Origin: Anaeroplasmataceae bacterium
GTDB lineage: Bacteria > Bacillota_I > Bacilli_A > Acholeplasmatales > JAEDCM01
Length of the DNA: 64,000 nucleotides
Reading direction: 5' to 3'
Assembly: GCA_016294165.1 (NCBI GenBank)
Contig: JAEDCM010000002.1
Location: 32,844-96,843 of the forward strand
Made by a program: the position numbers and the translations under genes. Under the pieces are notes generated by a model. That model was not told the origin of the DNA and searched no databases. It worked only from the letters and a program-made list of their open reading frames with translations. Of this stretch, positions 1 to 9,486 are shown one piece after another; the first letter of the stretch is position 1, and every line of letters starts with the position of its first letter.

Positions 1-1
1 A

Positions 2-766
<765 letters not shown>

Positions 767-768
767 TT

Positions 769-1158
769 ATGAAGGTTGTTGTTTCAACCCATCAAGGAAT
801 TTTATATAATGAGGAAGTACAATATATTGTTGTAAAAAACACTGATGGTGAATTTGCTATTTTAAACAATCATATTCCAATTGTTTCAGTCATTAAAGAA
901 GGATACATTAAGTTGGTTGATGAAAAACAAACATTATATGTTGTTATTATTAATGGTATTTTAGAGTTTAAAAATAATGAAGCCAATATCCTTGCTCAAG
1001 AAGCTCAGGTTGGTGAAGATTATGATAAAGCTAAAAAGTATCTTGAACAGATAATCAAGGATCGCTTAAATGATAATCGAAAGAAAAATATCGACTATAC
1101 AAAGACGGAAAATGATTTAAAAAAGAATATTCATGCTTCAAAAGCCGGAAATTTATAG
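769..1158 (+). CDS. atpC: F1Fo ATP synthase subunit epsilon
   Basis: This 129-residue protein is the usual length for the epsilon subunit of the F1 central stalk, which couples rotation to catalysis and can inhibit ATP hydrolysis. The N-terminal part shows the beta-sandwich pattern (VVVSTHQGILYNEEVQYIV, then TDGEFAILNNHIPIVSVI). The C-terminal part is charged and helical. It starts two bases after atpD and is the last gene of the operon, being followed directly by a strong intrinsic terminator that begins at its stop codon. Confidence 0.95.
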   Translation: MKVVVSTHQGILYNEEVQYIVVKNTDGEFAILNNHIPIVSVIKEGYIKLVDEKQTLYVVIINGILEFKNNEANILAQEAQVGEDYDKAKKYLEQIIKDRLNDNRKKNIDYTKTENDLKKNIHASKAGNL

Positions 1159-1185
1159 GAGTAGTAATCTACTCCTTTTTGTTTT
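1157..1185 (+). terminator. Intrinsic terminator of the atp operon
   Basis: A perfect 7-bp stem GGAGTAG/CTACTCC with a TAAT loop (1158-1175) is followed by TTTTTGTTTT. It overlaps the stop codon of atpC. Confidence 0.9.
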
Positions 1186-1210
1186 ATAATAGTAATAGAG
1201 GTGTTTACTG

Positions 1211-1405
1211 ATGAATGAAACAGTTTATTTTTTAATACTAGTATTATTTATTCCAGTTTTTTTCACGATATTTCGTGCTTTAGAAATTGAGAAATACTTT
1301 AAAAAGGGGAAAATTTTAGAAATTAGAATGGCATACATTCTATTCAGTTTGATTTTTGCGAAGCTTTCAGCTGATGTTATTAGTACAATTTTTTATTTAT
1401 TTTAA
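1211..1405 (+). CDS. ywzB: DUF1146 family small membrane protein (YwzB-like)
   Basis: This 64-residue protein has two hydrophobic segments (about residues 5-20 and 43-62) separated by a basic stretch (EKYFKKGKILEIR). The length, topology and position directly downstream of atpC match the DUF1146/YwzB family, which sits at this place in Bacillus subtilis. Its function is unknown. The start has a good site (AGAGGTG) nine bases upstream. The assignment rests largely on context and the ARLEIEKYFKKG-like centre. Confidence 0.75.
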   Translation: MNETVYFLILVLFIPVFFTIFRALEIEKYFKKGKILEIRMAYILFSLIFAKLSADVISTIFYLF

Positions 1406-1458
1406 AAATATGTATTAATATTTTATTTTTTCAAATACTAATCTTGAGGTGATTAGTA

Positions 1459-2130
1459 ATGAAAGATAAAATGATAAATTTTTTGAAGGAACGAAAAGAG
1501 TTATTTATTTTTGTAGGTATCGTTATGTTAATTTTCGCGACAGTTATTACGATTGCAGAATTAACAAGCAATGATGTATCTGAGGTTGGTAAGACAACGG
1601 CTACAACTAATAATCCAACACAGACTTCCTCTAGACCAACAAGCAGTTCTACAAAAACGAATATTAAAGAGACAATGATGAGACCTTTAGCTGGCGATCA
1701 GTTTGTGATTAATAGATATTTTTTTGATTTAGCAGATGTAGCTAATTTAGAAGATTCTGTAATTAAAACGGGAAATGTCTATGAAAATAGTCGTGGAGTT
1801 AGCTATGGTTTAGAAAGCAATGAAGCCTTTAATGTAATAGCTGTTTTTAGTGGAAATGTTACATTTGTTGATAATGATGAATTATTGGGTGGTATTGTTG
1901 AAATTACACATGAAAATGGCTTAATTAGTCGTTATTCTAGTTTGAGCCAGATAAATGTCATTGTTGGTGATCAAGTAGATATAAGCGAAACGATTGGTGT
2001 TAGCGGTGAATATGAATATGATTTAGACGCAAAAAATCATGTACATTTACAACTTATTTATAATGGTAAATTTATCAATTCTCTAAATTGTTATGGAAAG
2101 ACGCTTGAAGAGATTATTGCAAGTATGTAA
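1459..2130 (+). CDS. spoIIQ: SpoIIQ-like M23 (LytM) domain sporulation protein with degenerate metal site
   Basis: This 223-residue protein has a short basic N-terminus, one transmembrane segment (about 16-34), a Ser/Thr-rich linker, and a C-terminal LytM/M23 fold. The distal HxH motif is intact (NHVHLQL, about residues 196-202). The proximal HxxxD motif reads SRGVS, so both its His and its Asp are replaced. Bacillus subtilis SpoIIQ is likewise degenerate at the first His. SpoIIQ is made in the forespore, spans the intermembrane space and binds SpoIIIAH to form the feeding-tube channel. The next gene is spoIIID, as expected for this locus, although murA and spoIID are not between here. An enzymatic role is unlikely; scaffold function is inferred. 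Confidence 0.85.
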   Translation: MKDKMINFLKERKELFIFVGIVMLIFATVITIAELTSNDVSEVGKTTATTNNPTQTSSRPTSSSTKTNIKETMMRPLAGDQFVINRYFFDLADVANLEDSVIKTGNVYENSRGVSYGLESNEAFNVIAVFSGNVTFVDNDELLGGIVEITHENGLISRYSSLSQINVIVGDQVDISETIGVSGEYEYDLDAKNHVHLQLIYNGKFINSLNCYGKTLEEIIASM

Positions 2131-2172
2131 TAATTCTTAGATTTTTACATAACTATTTATAGAGGGGATAAT

Positions 2173-2433
2173 ATGGATCATTTAGTTACAGATAGAGTTA
2201 AAAAATCAGCTGAGGTTATTTTAGCTGGACAGCTTACCGTTAGAGAGGTTGCTACAATTGTTGGATATTCAAAGAGTACTGTGCATAAGGATTTAACTGA
2301 AAGATTACCTAAAATTGATCCTTTGTTGTATAATGAGGTTTCCAATTTATTAAAATATAACAAAAAAATCCGCCATATCAGAGGCGGACTATCCACAAAA
2401 TTAAAATATGCTACACATCCACATCAACACTAA
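2173..2433 (+). CDS. spoIIID: Sporulation transcriptional regulator SpoIIID
   Basis: This 86-residue helix-turn-helix protein acts in the mother cell during sporulation, modulating sigma-E-dependent genes. The most diagnostic stretches are SKSTVHKDLTERLP (HTH and recognition helix, about residues 35-48) and the C-terminal basic element IRHIRGGLSTKLKY, both near-identical to the Bacillus protein. It is preceded by AGAGGGG. The last 23 bases overlap the end of the convergent yigZ gene, and the codons for IRHIRGG double as the terminator stem of that gene. It shows that the host is, or recently was, a spore former. Confidence 0.95.
   Translation: MDHLVTDRVKKSAEVILAGQLTVREVATIVGYSKSTVHKDLTERLPKIDPLLYNEVSNLLKYNKKIRHIRGGLSTKLKYATHPHQH
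2362..2388 (-). terminator. Intrinsic terminator of yigZ inside the spoIIID coding region
   Basis: Read on the minus strand, the stem TCCGCC (2388-2383)/GGCGGA (2374-2369) with an 8-base loop is followed by a run of seven T (2368-2362). It lies within codons of spoIIID encoding the conserved IRHIRGG segment. Confidence 0.8.
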
Positions 2434-3019
2434 TCTCACCTTGATAGGTTATTTCAGCTTTTCCAAGGGTGATGTCAGATAGTTTATCTAGGATAGATTC
2501 ATCATTTATTGCAAAGATGTAGGTTATTATATCCGAATAAATGATATCAAGAAGATTTGTTTTTTCTTTTAACAGATTTTCAACTATGGTATGATAGCTA
2601 TATGTTGATTTCAGTTGGTATTGTTTTAGAATGCGAATTTCAATAAAATTCGCTTTTTTTATTGCGTCACTTACTGATTTGCTATATGCTCTTACTAATC
2701 CACCAGCTCCAAGCTTGATTCCTCCAAAATAACGGGTAGTGATGGCTAAGGTGTTTGTGATGTTGTTTTTCTTTAAAACCTCAAGCATTGGGATTCCTGC
2801 GGTCTTACTTGGCTCGCCATCATCACTTGATCGCATTATTTCTCCATGAGTTCCAATAATTAGGGCTACGCAATTGTGATTGGCATCCCAATGCCTTTTT
2901 TTGATATCCGCAATATGCTTGTTTGCCTCATCGATATCATTAACTCGAAATAAATGGGTAATAAATCTCGATTTTTCAATTATAATTTCATTCACAAATT
3001 CGTGTTTCACTATTTTCAT
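2411..3019 (-). CDS. yigZ: YigZ/IMPACT family protein
   Basis: This 202-residue protein belongs to the YigZ/YvyE (IMPACT N-terminal) family. Clear signatures are KSRFITHLFRV, DANHNCVALIIG, SSDDGEPSKTAGIPML and the glycine-rich TTRYFGGIKLGAGGLVRAY. A smaller ferredoxin-like C-terminal domain follows. Eukaryotic IMPACT acts in translation control; the bacterial function is not settled. It is convergent with spoIIID and overlaps it by 23 bases. The ATG has GGTGG upstream. Confidence 0.93.
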   Translation of the reverse strand: MKIVKHEFVNEIIIEKSRFITHLFRVNDIDEANKHIADIKKRHWDANHNCVALIIGTHGEIMRSSDDGEPSKTAGIPMLEVLKKNNITNTLAITTRYFGGIKLGAGGLVRAYSKSVSDAIKKANFIEIRILKQYQLKSTYSYHTIVENLLKEKTNLLDIIYSDIITYIFAINDESILDKLSDITLGKAEITYQGEISVDVDV

Positions 3020-3115
3020 ATAACCACCAAATTAATTATATCATAGTTAATTTAAAAAATGTTTTCTTTATTAAAATTTTATAATTTGTTATACTTATAT
3101 TGGAGGTGATACTAA

Positions 3116-4237
3116 ATGGACTATCAAAAGGCATTAGAAGTACTTAGAATATTTAAAAATCATGGCTATGAGGCATATATTGTTGGTGGCTTTTTGCGTG
3201 ATCGTCTTTTAGGTATTAGCTCTAATGATATTGATATTACAACTAATGCTAAGCCTGATGAAATAAAGATATTATTTGAATATGTAGCTGTTGGTGAACG
3301 ATTTGGTACCATCATTATTAAATATGGTGGATGTTTTTTTGAAACTACTACTTTTAGAAGCGAAGGAGAATATGCTGATTCTAGACATCCTTTAGATGTT
3401 AAATATGTTGATGATATAAGGCTAGATTTAGAAAGAAGAGACTTTAGTGTTAATGCTTTAATAATGGATTATGAAGAGAAGTTATATGACTATCATAATG
3501 GAATTAGTGATTTAAATAATAAGCTAGTTAAATGTATTGGTGACCCAATTAAAAGATTTAATGAGGATGCTCTTCGTGTTTTACGTGCTTTTAGTTTAGT
3601 TTCCAAAAAAGGTTTTACAATTGAGCATAGTACTTTTGAGGCAATAAAGACTTCCAATAGAGGCTTGTTAAATATTTCTAGTGAAAGAATTGATACTGAA
3701 TTAAAGAAAATCTTTGATGGGGATAATAAGTTAGAGGCTATTAGCTTGATAGTCAAAACCAATACACATTTATATTTGAAGGATTTAAGCGAAGGATTCG
3801 TATATATTATTAATAATAATATAAATTCAAGTCTTCAAGAGTTCTATGCTTTAAGTTTTTATTTAAATGGTAAAATAAGCGATTTTTACCATTTTAGCAG
3901 AAAAGATAGGGAAATAATTGATAAAAGCATAAAAAGCTTAAAAAACGAGAATATTTTATCTAAAAGATGGATGTTTGATAATGGATTAGAGATTTCTAAA
4001 CTTGCTTGTTTTTTATATAACACTTTTATTGAAAAATTGGATTATGACATATCTATAAAATATCAGGAGTTAAAAATAAAATCCCTGAAGGATTTGGAAA
4101 TTAATGGTTATGATCTTTTAAATCTTGGATATCAAGAAAAGGAAATAAAAGAAAAATTTGATATAATAATTGATAAAATACTAGATGGAAGTTTAAATAA
4201 TTGTTATAATGATATAGTGAAATATTTGAAAGGATGA
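3116..4237 (+). CDS. cca: CCA tRNA nucleotidyltransferase (class II)
   Basis: This enzyme adds or repairs the 3' CCA end of tRNA without a nucleic-acid template. The 373-residue product has the catalytic motif GGFLRDRLLG, the metal-binding pair DIDIT, then RRDFSVNAL and the ERID/RFNEDALR neck motifs typical of bacterial class II enzymes. No HD domain is fused. The start follows GGAGGTGAT. The gene overlaps the next one by four bases (ATGA), suggesting translational coupling. Confidence 0.95.
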   Translation: MDYQKALEVLRIFKNHGYEAYIVGGFLRDRLLGISSNDIDITTNAKPDEIKILFEYVAVGERFGTIIIKYGGCFFETTTFRSEGEYADSRHPLDVKYVDDIRLDLERRDFSVNALIMDYEEKLYDYHNGISDLNNKLVKCIGDPIKRFNEDALRVLRAFSLVSKKGFTIEHSTFEAIKTSNRGLLNISSERIDTELKKIFDGDNKLEAISLIVKTNTHLYLKDLSEGFVYIINNNINSSLQEFYALSFYLNGKISDFYHFSRKDREIIDKSIKSLKNENILSKRWMFDNGLEISKLACFLYNTFIEKLDYDISIKYQELKIKSLKDLEINGYDLLNLGYQEKEIKEKFDIIIDKILDGSLNNCYNDIVKYLKG

Positions 4238-5139
4238 TGGATGTGGAATTTGATGCAATTGTAGATTCAATAAATCAAGGTGAGGGATTTTCTAATATAA
4301 CCGTAAAAGATGAAACGCTAAAGGATATTAATATCAAGGTTTCATTAGAACAATTAGAGAATATTGTGGTTGGAAATTGTTATCACATAAAATGTGAACC
4401 AAAGGTTTATAAAGAGAAGGATGTTTTTGTTTTAAATGACATCATATCAGTATTCGAGTACTATAATTATTTAGAATTGGCCAAGGTTTTAAATAAGTTT
4501 TATCCAAGTGCTCCTGTTAATGTAGAAGGAACTCATAAATATGTTATTGATGCAATAAATAGTATTAAAAATGAAAATATATCAAGAATTACAAAGGAAA
4601 TATATGAAACCTATAAAAATGAATTTGTGATATATCCAGCGGCTACTAAATTTCATCATGCATATGTTGGTGGATTAATGTATCATACTAAAACGATGCT
4701 TGAGGTTGCTAGTAAGTTGTTAGAGATTTATTCATACATGAACAAGGATTTAGTTTTTGCAGGTATTATTTTACACGATATATTAAAGGTAAAAGAATTT
4801 AATTCTCCGATTCATCCAAATTATAGTGTTGAGGGACAATTAATTGGCCATTTGGTATTATCTGCTTTGGAAATAGAAAAGGCGTCAATAAAGCTAAATA
4901 TTGACTCAGAAGAGGTATTATTATTGAAACACATTGTTTTATCTCATCATGGTCAATTTGAATATGGATCTCCTAAAAAACCAATGATTAAAGAAGCAGT
5001 GCTTGTATCTTTAATTGACAATATGGATTCTAAATTAACAATGCTAGGTGAACAATTAGCTGAAACGCCAGCTAATGAATTTAGCCAACAGGTTAATGTG
5101 CTTGAAAGAACTCGTATCTTCAATCATAATATCAAATAA
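4234..5139 (+). CDS. yhaM: 3'-5' exoribonuclease YhaM family
   Basis: This 301-residue protein combines an N-terminal OB-type nucleic-acid binding part (about 1-85) with an HD phosphohydrolase domain (FHHAYVGGLMYHTKTML, then ILHDILKV and HHGQFEYGSPKKP). That is the architecture of YhaM, a single-strand 3'-5' exonuclease acting on RNA and DNA. Two adjacent ATG codons (4234 and 4237) are possible starts; the second has the better spacing to AAAGGA. It is translationally coupled to cca and followed by a bidirectional terminator. Confidence 0.92.
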   Translation: MMDVEFDAIVDSINQGEGFSNITVKDETLKDINIKVSLEQLENIVVGNCYHIKCEPKVYKEKDVFVLNDIISVFEYYNYLELAKVLNKFYPSAPVNVEGTHKYVIDAINSIKNENISRITKEIYETYKNEFVIYPAATKFHHAYVGGLMYHTKTMLEVASKLLEIYSYMNKDLVFAGIILHDILKVKEFNSPIHPNYSVEGQLIGHLVLSALEIEKASIKLNIDSEEVLLLKHIVLSHHGQFEYGSPKKPMIKEAVLVSLIDNMDSKLTMLGEQLAETPANEFSQQVNVLERTRIFNHNIK

Positions 5140-5140
5140 A

Positions 5141-5175
5141 AAAAGGTGTTTGATTTTTCAAACACCTTTATTATT
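5141..5175. terminator. Bidirectional intrinsic terminator between yhaM and the lipoprotein gene
   Basis: A 12-bp stem AAAGGTGTTTGA/TCAAACACCTTT with a TTTT loop has A-rich and T-rich flanks on both sides. It can serve both convergent genes. Confidence 0.85.
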
Positions 5176-5188
5176 TTATAAGTGACTA

Positions 5189-8100
5189 TTAAATTAATGT
5201 ATTGTCGATTACAGTACCATTGTATCTTGTATATGAGAATGTTTCCCACCATTTTTGTGCATATTCATCATTTGTATTAGTGAATAAGTTATATTGTTGA
5301 ATCTTGATAATTTCTTCGATTTTAGCTTCAATTTCAGCACTTGTAGAAATTTCAAATTCAGCTAATAATTTATCTCTTAAGATATAACCCATAGCATCTG
5401 ATAAATAGTTATCATAAACTGGAGTTTTAAAGAAAGTTCCTAATGCATTGGCAACAGTTGATGTTAAGCTTGTGTTACCTTCATCAGCTTCACGAACATA
5501 TACTTCGATTTGGTTAGCAGTAGCTTTGTCATGATCGTTGTATAATGTGTTATCGATATCGAACTCTTCAGGATCAGTATATGGGCTATCTTCAGTTTTA
5601 TCATATGGATATAGTTTATGATGCTCATCATCATCTGGGTTATCTGCTTCAGTAAATTCAGCAGATTCAGGAAGTTCTCCTTCAGTTACATATAAAGCTT
5701 TAATACCATCTTCAGTAATAATTAATTTGTCTACTTCAGCAACTTCTTTAGTATCTAAGTCACCAGCACCAGTAATTGTTTTTGCGATAAATTCTGGGTT
5801 GTATTTGTCTTCGTCAATCAATGATTTAGCATAATCATTATAGAATTTAACTAATTGATCAGCAAGGATTTCATCAACAGTAGAAGGGTCAACGACAGTT
5901 TGTGAACTTCCAGCAGAAACAAAGATTCCTAATTGCTTGAATTCGGCCCATAGGAATGAAGCTTTTTCAGCAGAAGAAGTGAATCTATAATCAGGTGGAA
6001 GAGTTGTTAATTTGCTAACTCTTGTAGCGTTTGTATATTCAGAAGCGATTGTAGATAAAGCAGTTGATTTTGCACTTGAACTAAAGTATTGGAATTCATC
6101 ATAAATTCTATTAATTAGTTTAACAGCTGCAGTTTTAACTTCAGCTGCACGTGCAGCATCCATATCTTCAAATTTATCAGCAACACCATCTTCATCATCA
6201 TCAACATAGATTGTTAATGTTTGGAATGTTAAAGAAATGAATTGATCATAATTGTAAGCAGCTAGGCTTTCAAATTTATTATAAATATTTTCATATGCAT
6301 CTTCGATGTTATCTTTTGTGTATAATTCATCTAGTCTGTTCATAATATACATATTGAAGATTGCATCTTTTCTATTAGTTGCGCCAAAGTATAATTGCAT
6401 AAATGCAGATTTACCAATTGAAGCACTTAATCCGTATGCTGCATATCCATCAGCAGCGAAGTTGTTCATAATAACTTCGAATGATTCTTCATATTCTTCC
6501 ATTTCATCATCAGTGATTTGGCTTTGATATTTAACTTTTAAAGCTTCTTTAGTTAAGAAGTTTTGTACTACAGAAGCACCACTCTTCTTTTCCATAATTG
6601 CGAAGAAGTCATCTACAGAAATTTTTGTAGTTTCTCCATCAACTTTAACTGATGCAACATAATTTTTTGATGTTTCTTTAGTTGTTTTATAATCTGAATT
6701 TTGAGATGAATATAAGATTTCTAGAAGTGGGTCATAAATAACAACTTTTACATCTTCCATTTTTTCATTTACTTTTTCAGTAATATATGAGCTAGTAAAG
6801 ATGCTATCAAATACTTTTGTCCACATTGAATCTTCATTTTCTTTATCCCATGCTTCATCATAGACATTTTCAACATTTAATGCACTAGCAGTTTCTAAGA
6901 AGAAAGCTTTAACTTCTTCATCTTTGTATGTACCATCTGCATTTTTGTACACTTTGATTTGATCATAGAAGTATTCTTTTAAATCTTGATATAAAGTGTA
7001 GATTGCATCTGCAGATTGATTTTCACTAACAGCTGTAACATATTTAGCTAAAGTATCAATTGCTTCAAATGATAAGCTTAGGCAGTCCTTTAATTTGAAA
7101 GCTAAGAAATATCCGTTTGCAGCAGAAGTTGATGAATAAGTATAAGGAGTTACATCCTTCTTATTGTCATATAAAGTATTGTATAAGTATGATCTAATTG
7201 TTGTATCATTTTCTAAATCTTCATATGTATAGTTAACTTTTGCTGTTTGACTAGTGATTTCTTCTTTGAATTGAGCATAAGTAGTTTGTTTTTCACTATC
7301 ATCTAATAAATCATTTCCAATTGAATAAATATAAGCATAGATGTCATTGATTTTAGTTTTTTCAGCTTCAGTTAATGATGCTTTATCTTTTAAGAATAAA
7401 TCAAAATCAATTAAGTTTCCATCTTTATCTTTTAAATTAATTTGGTCACGATAAGAGTACATATAGTTGTATAATCTTACATATTCAAATAAAACTTCAG
7501 CTTTATTTAATGGTGTAACACCTTCAGCATTTGTACTGAAGTTTTTATATACATCTTCATAATCTAATCCAGATTGTGAAGCAAGTGGTTCTACACGATA
7601 TAATTTATCTTTTACAAATTTAATTCTTAATTCTTTAAGTACAGCTGTAACTTCAGCAGAAGTAGAGAATTTAACAACGATTGCTGAAATATCTCCTTTA
7701 TTTTTAAGTTCGCTATTATAGCTTGAACCAATGTTGTCATTTGAAATGTAGTAATCACTTTCAACATCTTCAACCTCTTCAAGTAAGATATCTTTGGCGT
7801 ATTGTTCTTTAGCTAAATCTAAGTAATATTGCTCAAGAATTGTAGCTTGGAAAATTCCTTCAGCTTCAACAACATCAACACCAGCTAATTTAAGGTTGTT
7901 ATAGAATGTTTTTTCAAGTTGAGCTTTTTCTTTACTCTTCATTTCATCAATTTCATCTTGTTCATCTGTTTGATACACAGCTAAATTAATCATTTCAACT
8001 AAACGGTCATAATACTTACTTGAACTACCGTTTTGGTCAATATCAGTTTTTATAGCTGAGTATTCACTAGCAAATGCGATTTTTTCAATCTCTTCAACTA

Positions 8101-8323
8101 GTGTTGTAGTACCTTGGTATCTTAGACGATCATATACCTCTTTTTGGCTAATAGTTTTTTTCTTACCATTGATTGTAATGCTTGCATATTCAGTTTTGCT
8201 TAAGCTACCATATGGTGTGCTTTTTGGCTTTGAACATGAGCTAATCACTAATACAATCGCTAGGACAAGAATCATAATTAGCGCTGCAGGCAAAATCTTC
8301 GTTAGAAAACCTTTTTTTGTCAT
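5189..8323 (-). CDS. Large lipoprotein, possibly a PrsA/SurA-like foldase or surface factor
   Basis: This product of about 1044 residues begins MTKKGFLTK, followed by a hydrophobic signal segment and a lipobox LVISSC with the lipidated Cys at residue 30. I chose the ATG at 8323 because AAGGAG lies eight bases upstream; the longer frame starts with a GTG inside that site. The mature part is acidic and largely helical. Its first 250 residues (TISQKEVYDRLRYQGTTTLV, then EQYYLDLAKEQYAKDILLEE) resemble the N-terminal helical domain of SurA/PrsA-type chaperones. I see no clear rotamase signature. Long Asp/Glu-rich linkers lie near the C-terminus. The function is inferred only weakly; the lipoprotein call is firm. 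Confidence 0.75.
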   Translation of the reverse strand: MTKKGFLTKILPAALIMILVLAIVLVISSCSKPKSTPYGSLSKTEYASITINGKKKTISQKEVYDRLRYQGTTTLVEEIEKIAFASEYSAIKTDIDQNGSSSKYYDRLVEMINLAVYQTDEQDEIDEMKSKEKAQLEKTFYNNLKLAGVDVVEAEGIFQATILEQYYLDLAKEQYAKDILLEEVEDVESDYYISNDNIGSSYNSELKNKGDISAIVVKFSTSAEVTAVLKELRIKFVKDKLYRVEPLASQSGLDYEDVYKNFSTNAEGVTPLNKAEVLFEYVRLYNYMYSYRDQINLKDKDGNLIDFDLFLKDKASLTEAEKTKINDIYAYIYSIGNDLLDDSEKQTTYAQFKEEITSQTAKVNYTYEDLENDTTIRSYLYNTLYDNKKDVTPYTYSSTSAANGYFLAFKLKDCLSLSFEAIDTLAKYVTAVSENQSADAIYTLYQDLKEYFYDQIKVYKNADGTYKDEEVKAFFLETASALNVENVYDEAWDKENEDSMWTKVFDSIFTSSYITEKVNEKMEDVKVVIYDPLLEILYSSQNSDYKTTKETSKNYVASVKVDGETTKISVDDFFAIMEKKSGASVVQNFLTKEALKVKYQSQITDDEMEEYEESFEVIMNNFAADGYAAYGLSASIGKSAFMQLYFGATNRKDAIFNMYIMNRLDELYTKDNIEDAYENIYNKFESLAAYNYDQFISLTFQTLTIYVDDDEDGVADKFEDMDAARAAEVKTAAVKLINRIYDEFQYFSSSAKSTALSTIASEYTNATRVSKLTTLPPDYRFTSSAEKASFLWAEFKQLGIFVSAGSSQTVVDPSTVDEILADQLVKFYNDYAKSLIDEDKYNPEFIAKTITGAGDLDTKEVAEVDKLIITEDGIKALYVTEGELPESAEFTEADNPDDDEHHKLYPYDKTEDSPYTDPEEFDIDNTLYNDHDKATANQIEVYVREADEGNTSLTSTVANALGTFFKTPVYDNYLSDAMGYILRDKLLAEFEISTSAEIEAKIEEIIKIQQYNLFTNTNDEYAQKWWETFSYTRYNGTVIDNTLI

Positions 8324-8538
8324 GTTAGTCACTCCTTATTTCTTTTTTATTATTTTAATAATAACCATAGCTTTTATAATAATAACCATAGCATTAATTA
8401 TGATACCATTAAATCAAAATAATTGCAACATATATTTTAATAAATATACATTACAAAAGATTATTTTAGGCGCATATAATCCACCTAATTGATCCTTTAA
8501 CGTATTATATATTGAGCATTAGAAGGAGGGGATTACGT

Positions 8539-8631
8539 ATGGCACAAGGTGGAAATAATGAATATGGTTATGCTTTAGTTTTAGTATTATTTATTCTTTT
8601 AGTCATTATCGGCTCTTGCTGGTTTTTCTAA
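8539..8631 (+). CDS. YjcZ/SscA-type sporulation micropeptide
   Basis: This 30-residue peptide starts MAQGGNNEYGYALVLVLFIL. It has a short Gly/Asn/Tyr-rich head and a single hydrophobic helix ending SCWFF. That pattern (YG.ALVLVLFILLVIIG) is characteristic of the YjcZ family of spore-associated small proteins, including SscA of Bacillus. It is preceded by a very strong site (AGAAGGAGGGG) eight bases before the ATG and followed at once by an intrinsic terminator. Both support a real monocistronic gene despite its size. A role in spore coat assembly is family knowledge, not visible here. Confidence 0.8.
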   Translation: MAQGGNNEYGYALVLVLFILLVIIGSCWFF

Positions 8632-8643
8632 TTAGCAATAAAG

Positions 8644-8666
8644 GTGGGATTGTCCCCACTTTTTAT
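8644..8666 (+). terminator. Intrinsic terminator after the YjcZ-type gene
   Basis: The stem GTGGG (8644-8648) pairs with CCCAC (8655-8659) and is followed by TTTTTATTTAT. Confidence 0.75.
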
Positions 8667-8694
8667 TTATGCTAAAATATAATCGGTGATATGA

Positions 8695-9483
8695 ATGAGA
8701 ATTATTGTTTTAGCAAGCGGCTCAAAGGGTAATGCAACATATATTGAAAGTGGCAAAACTAAGATATTGATAGATGCTGGTATTTCCTTTAAACAACTAA
8801 AAAATAGGCTTTTAAGTAATGGGATTGAGTTATCAAATCTTGATGGTGTATTGATCACCCATGAGCATACTGATCATACGTCTGGTTTAGGTGTTTTGCT
8901 TGGCAATATTAATACTAATGTTTATATCAATGAGCGTTGTCATTTAGGATGTTCATCAAGTGTATTTGATATGCTAAGAAATAAAAATATTGTTTATTTT
9001 AACGAGCGAGAAGAATTTGAAATAGGTAATTTACATATCCTACCAATAAAGCTTTATCATGATTCAAGTGATTGTTTTGGATTTGTTATAACGGAGGATG
9101 AAAAAAAATTGGTTTATATTACTGATACAGGATATATTCATCATAAAGATTTGGCTTTAATTAGTAATGCCCAAATGTATGTGATGGAATCTAATCATGA
9201 TCCGGAAATGCTGATGAATTCTAATCGAACATTGGAATTGAAACAAAGAGTCCTTGGAGATAAAGGCCATTTATCAAATCAAGATTGTGCATCGATGTTG
9301 TGCTATAGCATTGGTCCTAAAACCAAAACAATTGTGTTAGCTCATATTTCTGAGGAATGCAATTGTATTGAAAAGATAAAAGAAACGATAAAGGAAGTTT
9401 TTACTGATTTTATGGTCAATATTGATGACTATGATATTAATTATGCAATGCAACATGAGCCTAGTAAAATATTTGAGGTGTAG
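8695..9483 (+). CDS. walJ: MBL-fold metallohydrolase WalJ/YycJ
   Basis: This 262-residue metallo-beta-lactamase-fold protein has the metal motif THEHTDHTSG (about residues 58-67), an opening LASGSKGNATYI with ILIDAG typical of YycJ/WalJ, and later HDSSDCFGF and LAHISEECN. WalJ is linked with the WalRK cell-wall regulon in Bacillus and may act as a nuclease at DNA level; no such partner genes are in this window. It is followed three bases later by rlmH, an association also seen in Bacillus subtilis. Confidence 0.88.
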   Translation: MRIIVLASGSKGNATYIESGKTKILIDAGISFKQLKNRLLSNGIELSNLDGVLITHEHTDHTSGLGVLLGNINTNVYINERCHLGCSSSVFDMLRNKNIVYFNEREEFEIGNLHILPIKLYHDSSDCFGFVITEDEKKLVYITDTGYIHHKDLALISNAQMYVMESNHDPEMLMNSNRTLELKQRVLGDKGHLSNQDCASMLCYSIGPKTKTIVLAHISEECNCIEKIKETIKEVFTDFMVNIDDYDINYAMQHEPSKIFEV

Positions 9484-9486
9484 AAA

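Noticed and set aside
2178..2396. 72-codon frame on the minus strand opposite spoIIID
   Set aside because: It is a shadow of the conserved spoIIID frame and contains the yigZ terminator; no ribosome binding site.
8357..8391. Tandem AATAATAACCATAGC repeat upstream of the lipoprotein gene, considered as an operator or CRISPR-like repeat
   Set aside because: Only two short copies in very AT-rich DNA; no spacers or cas genes.
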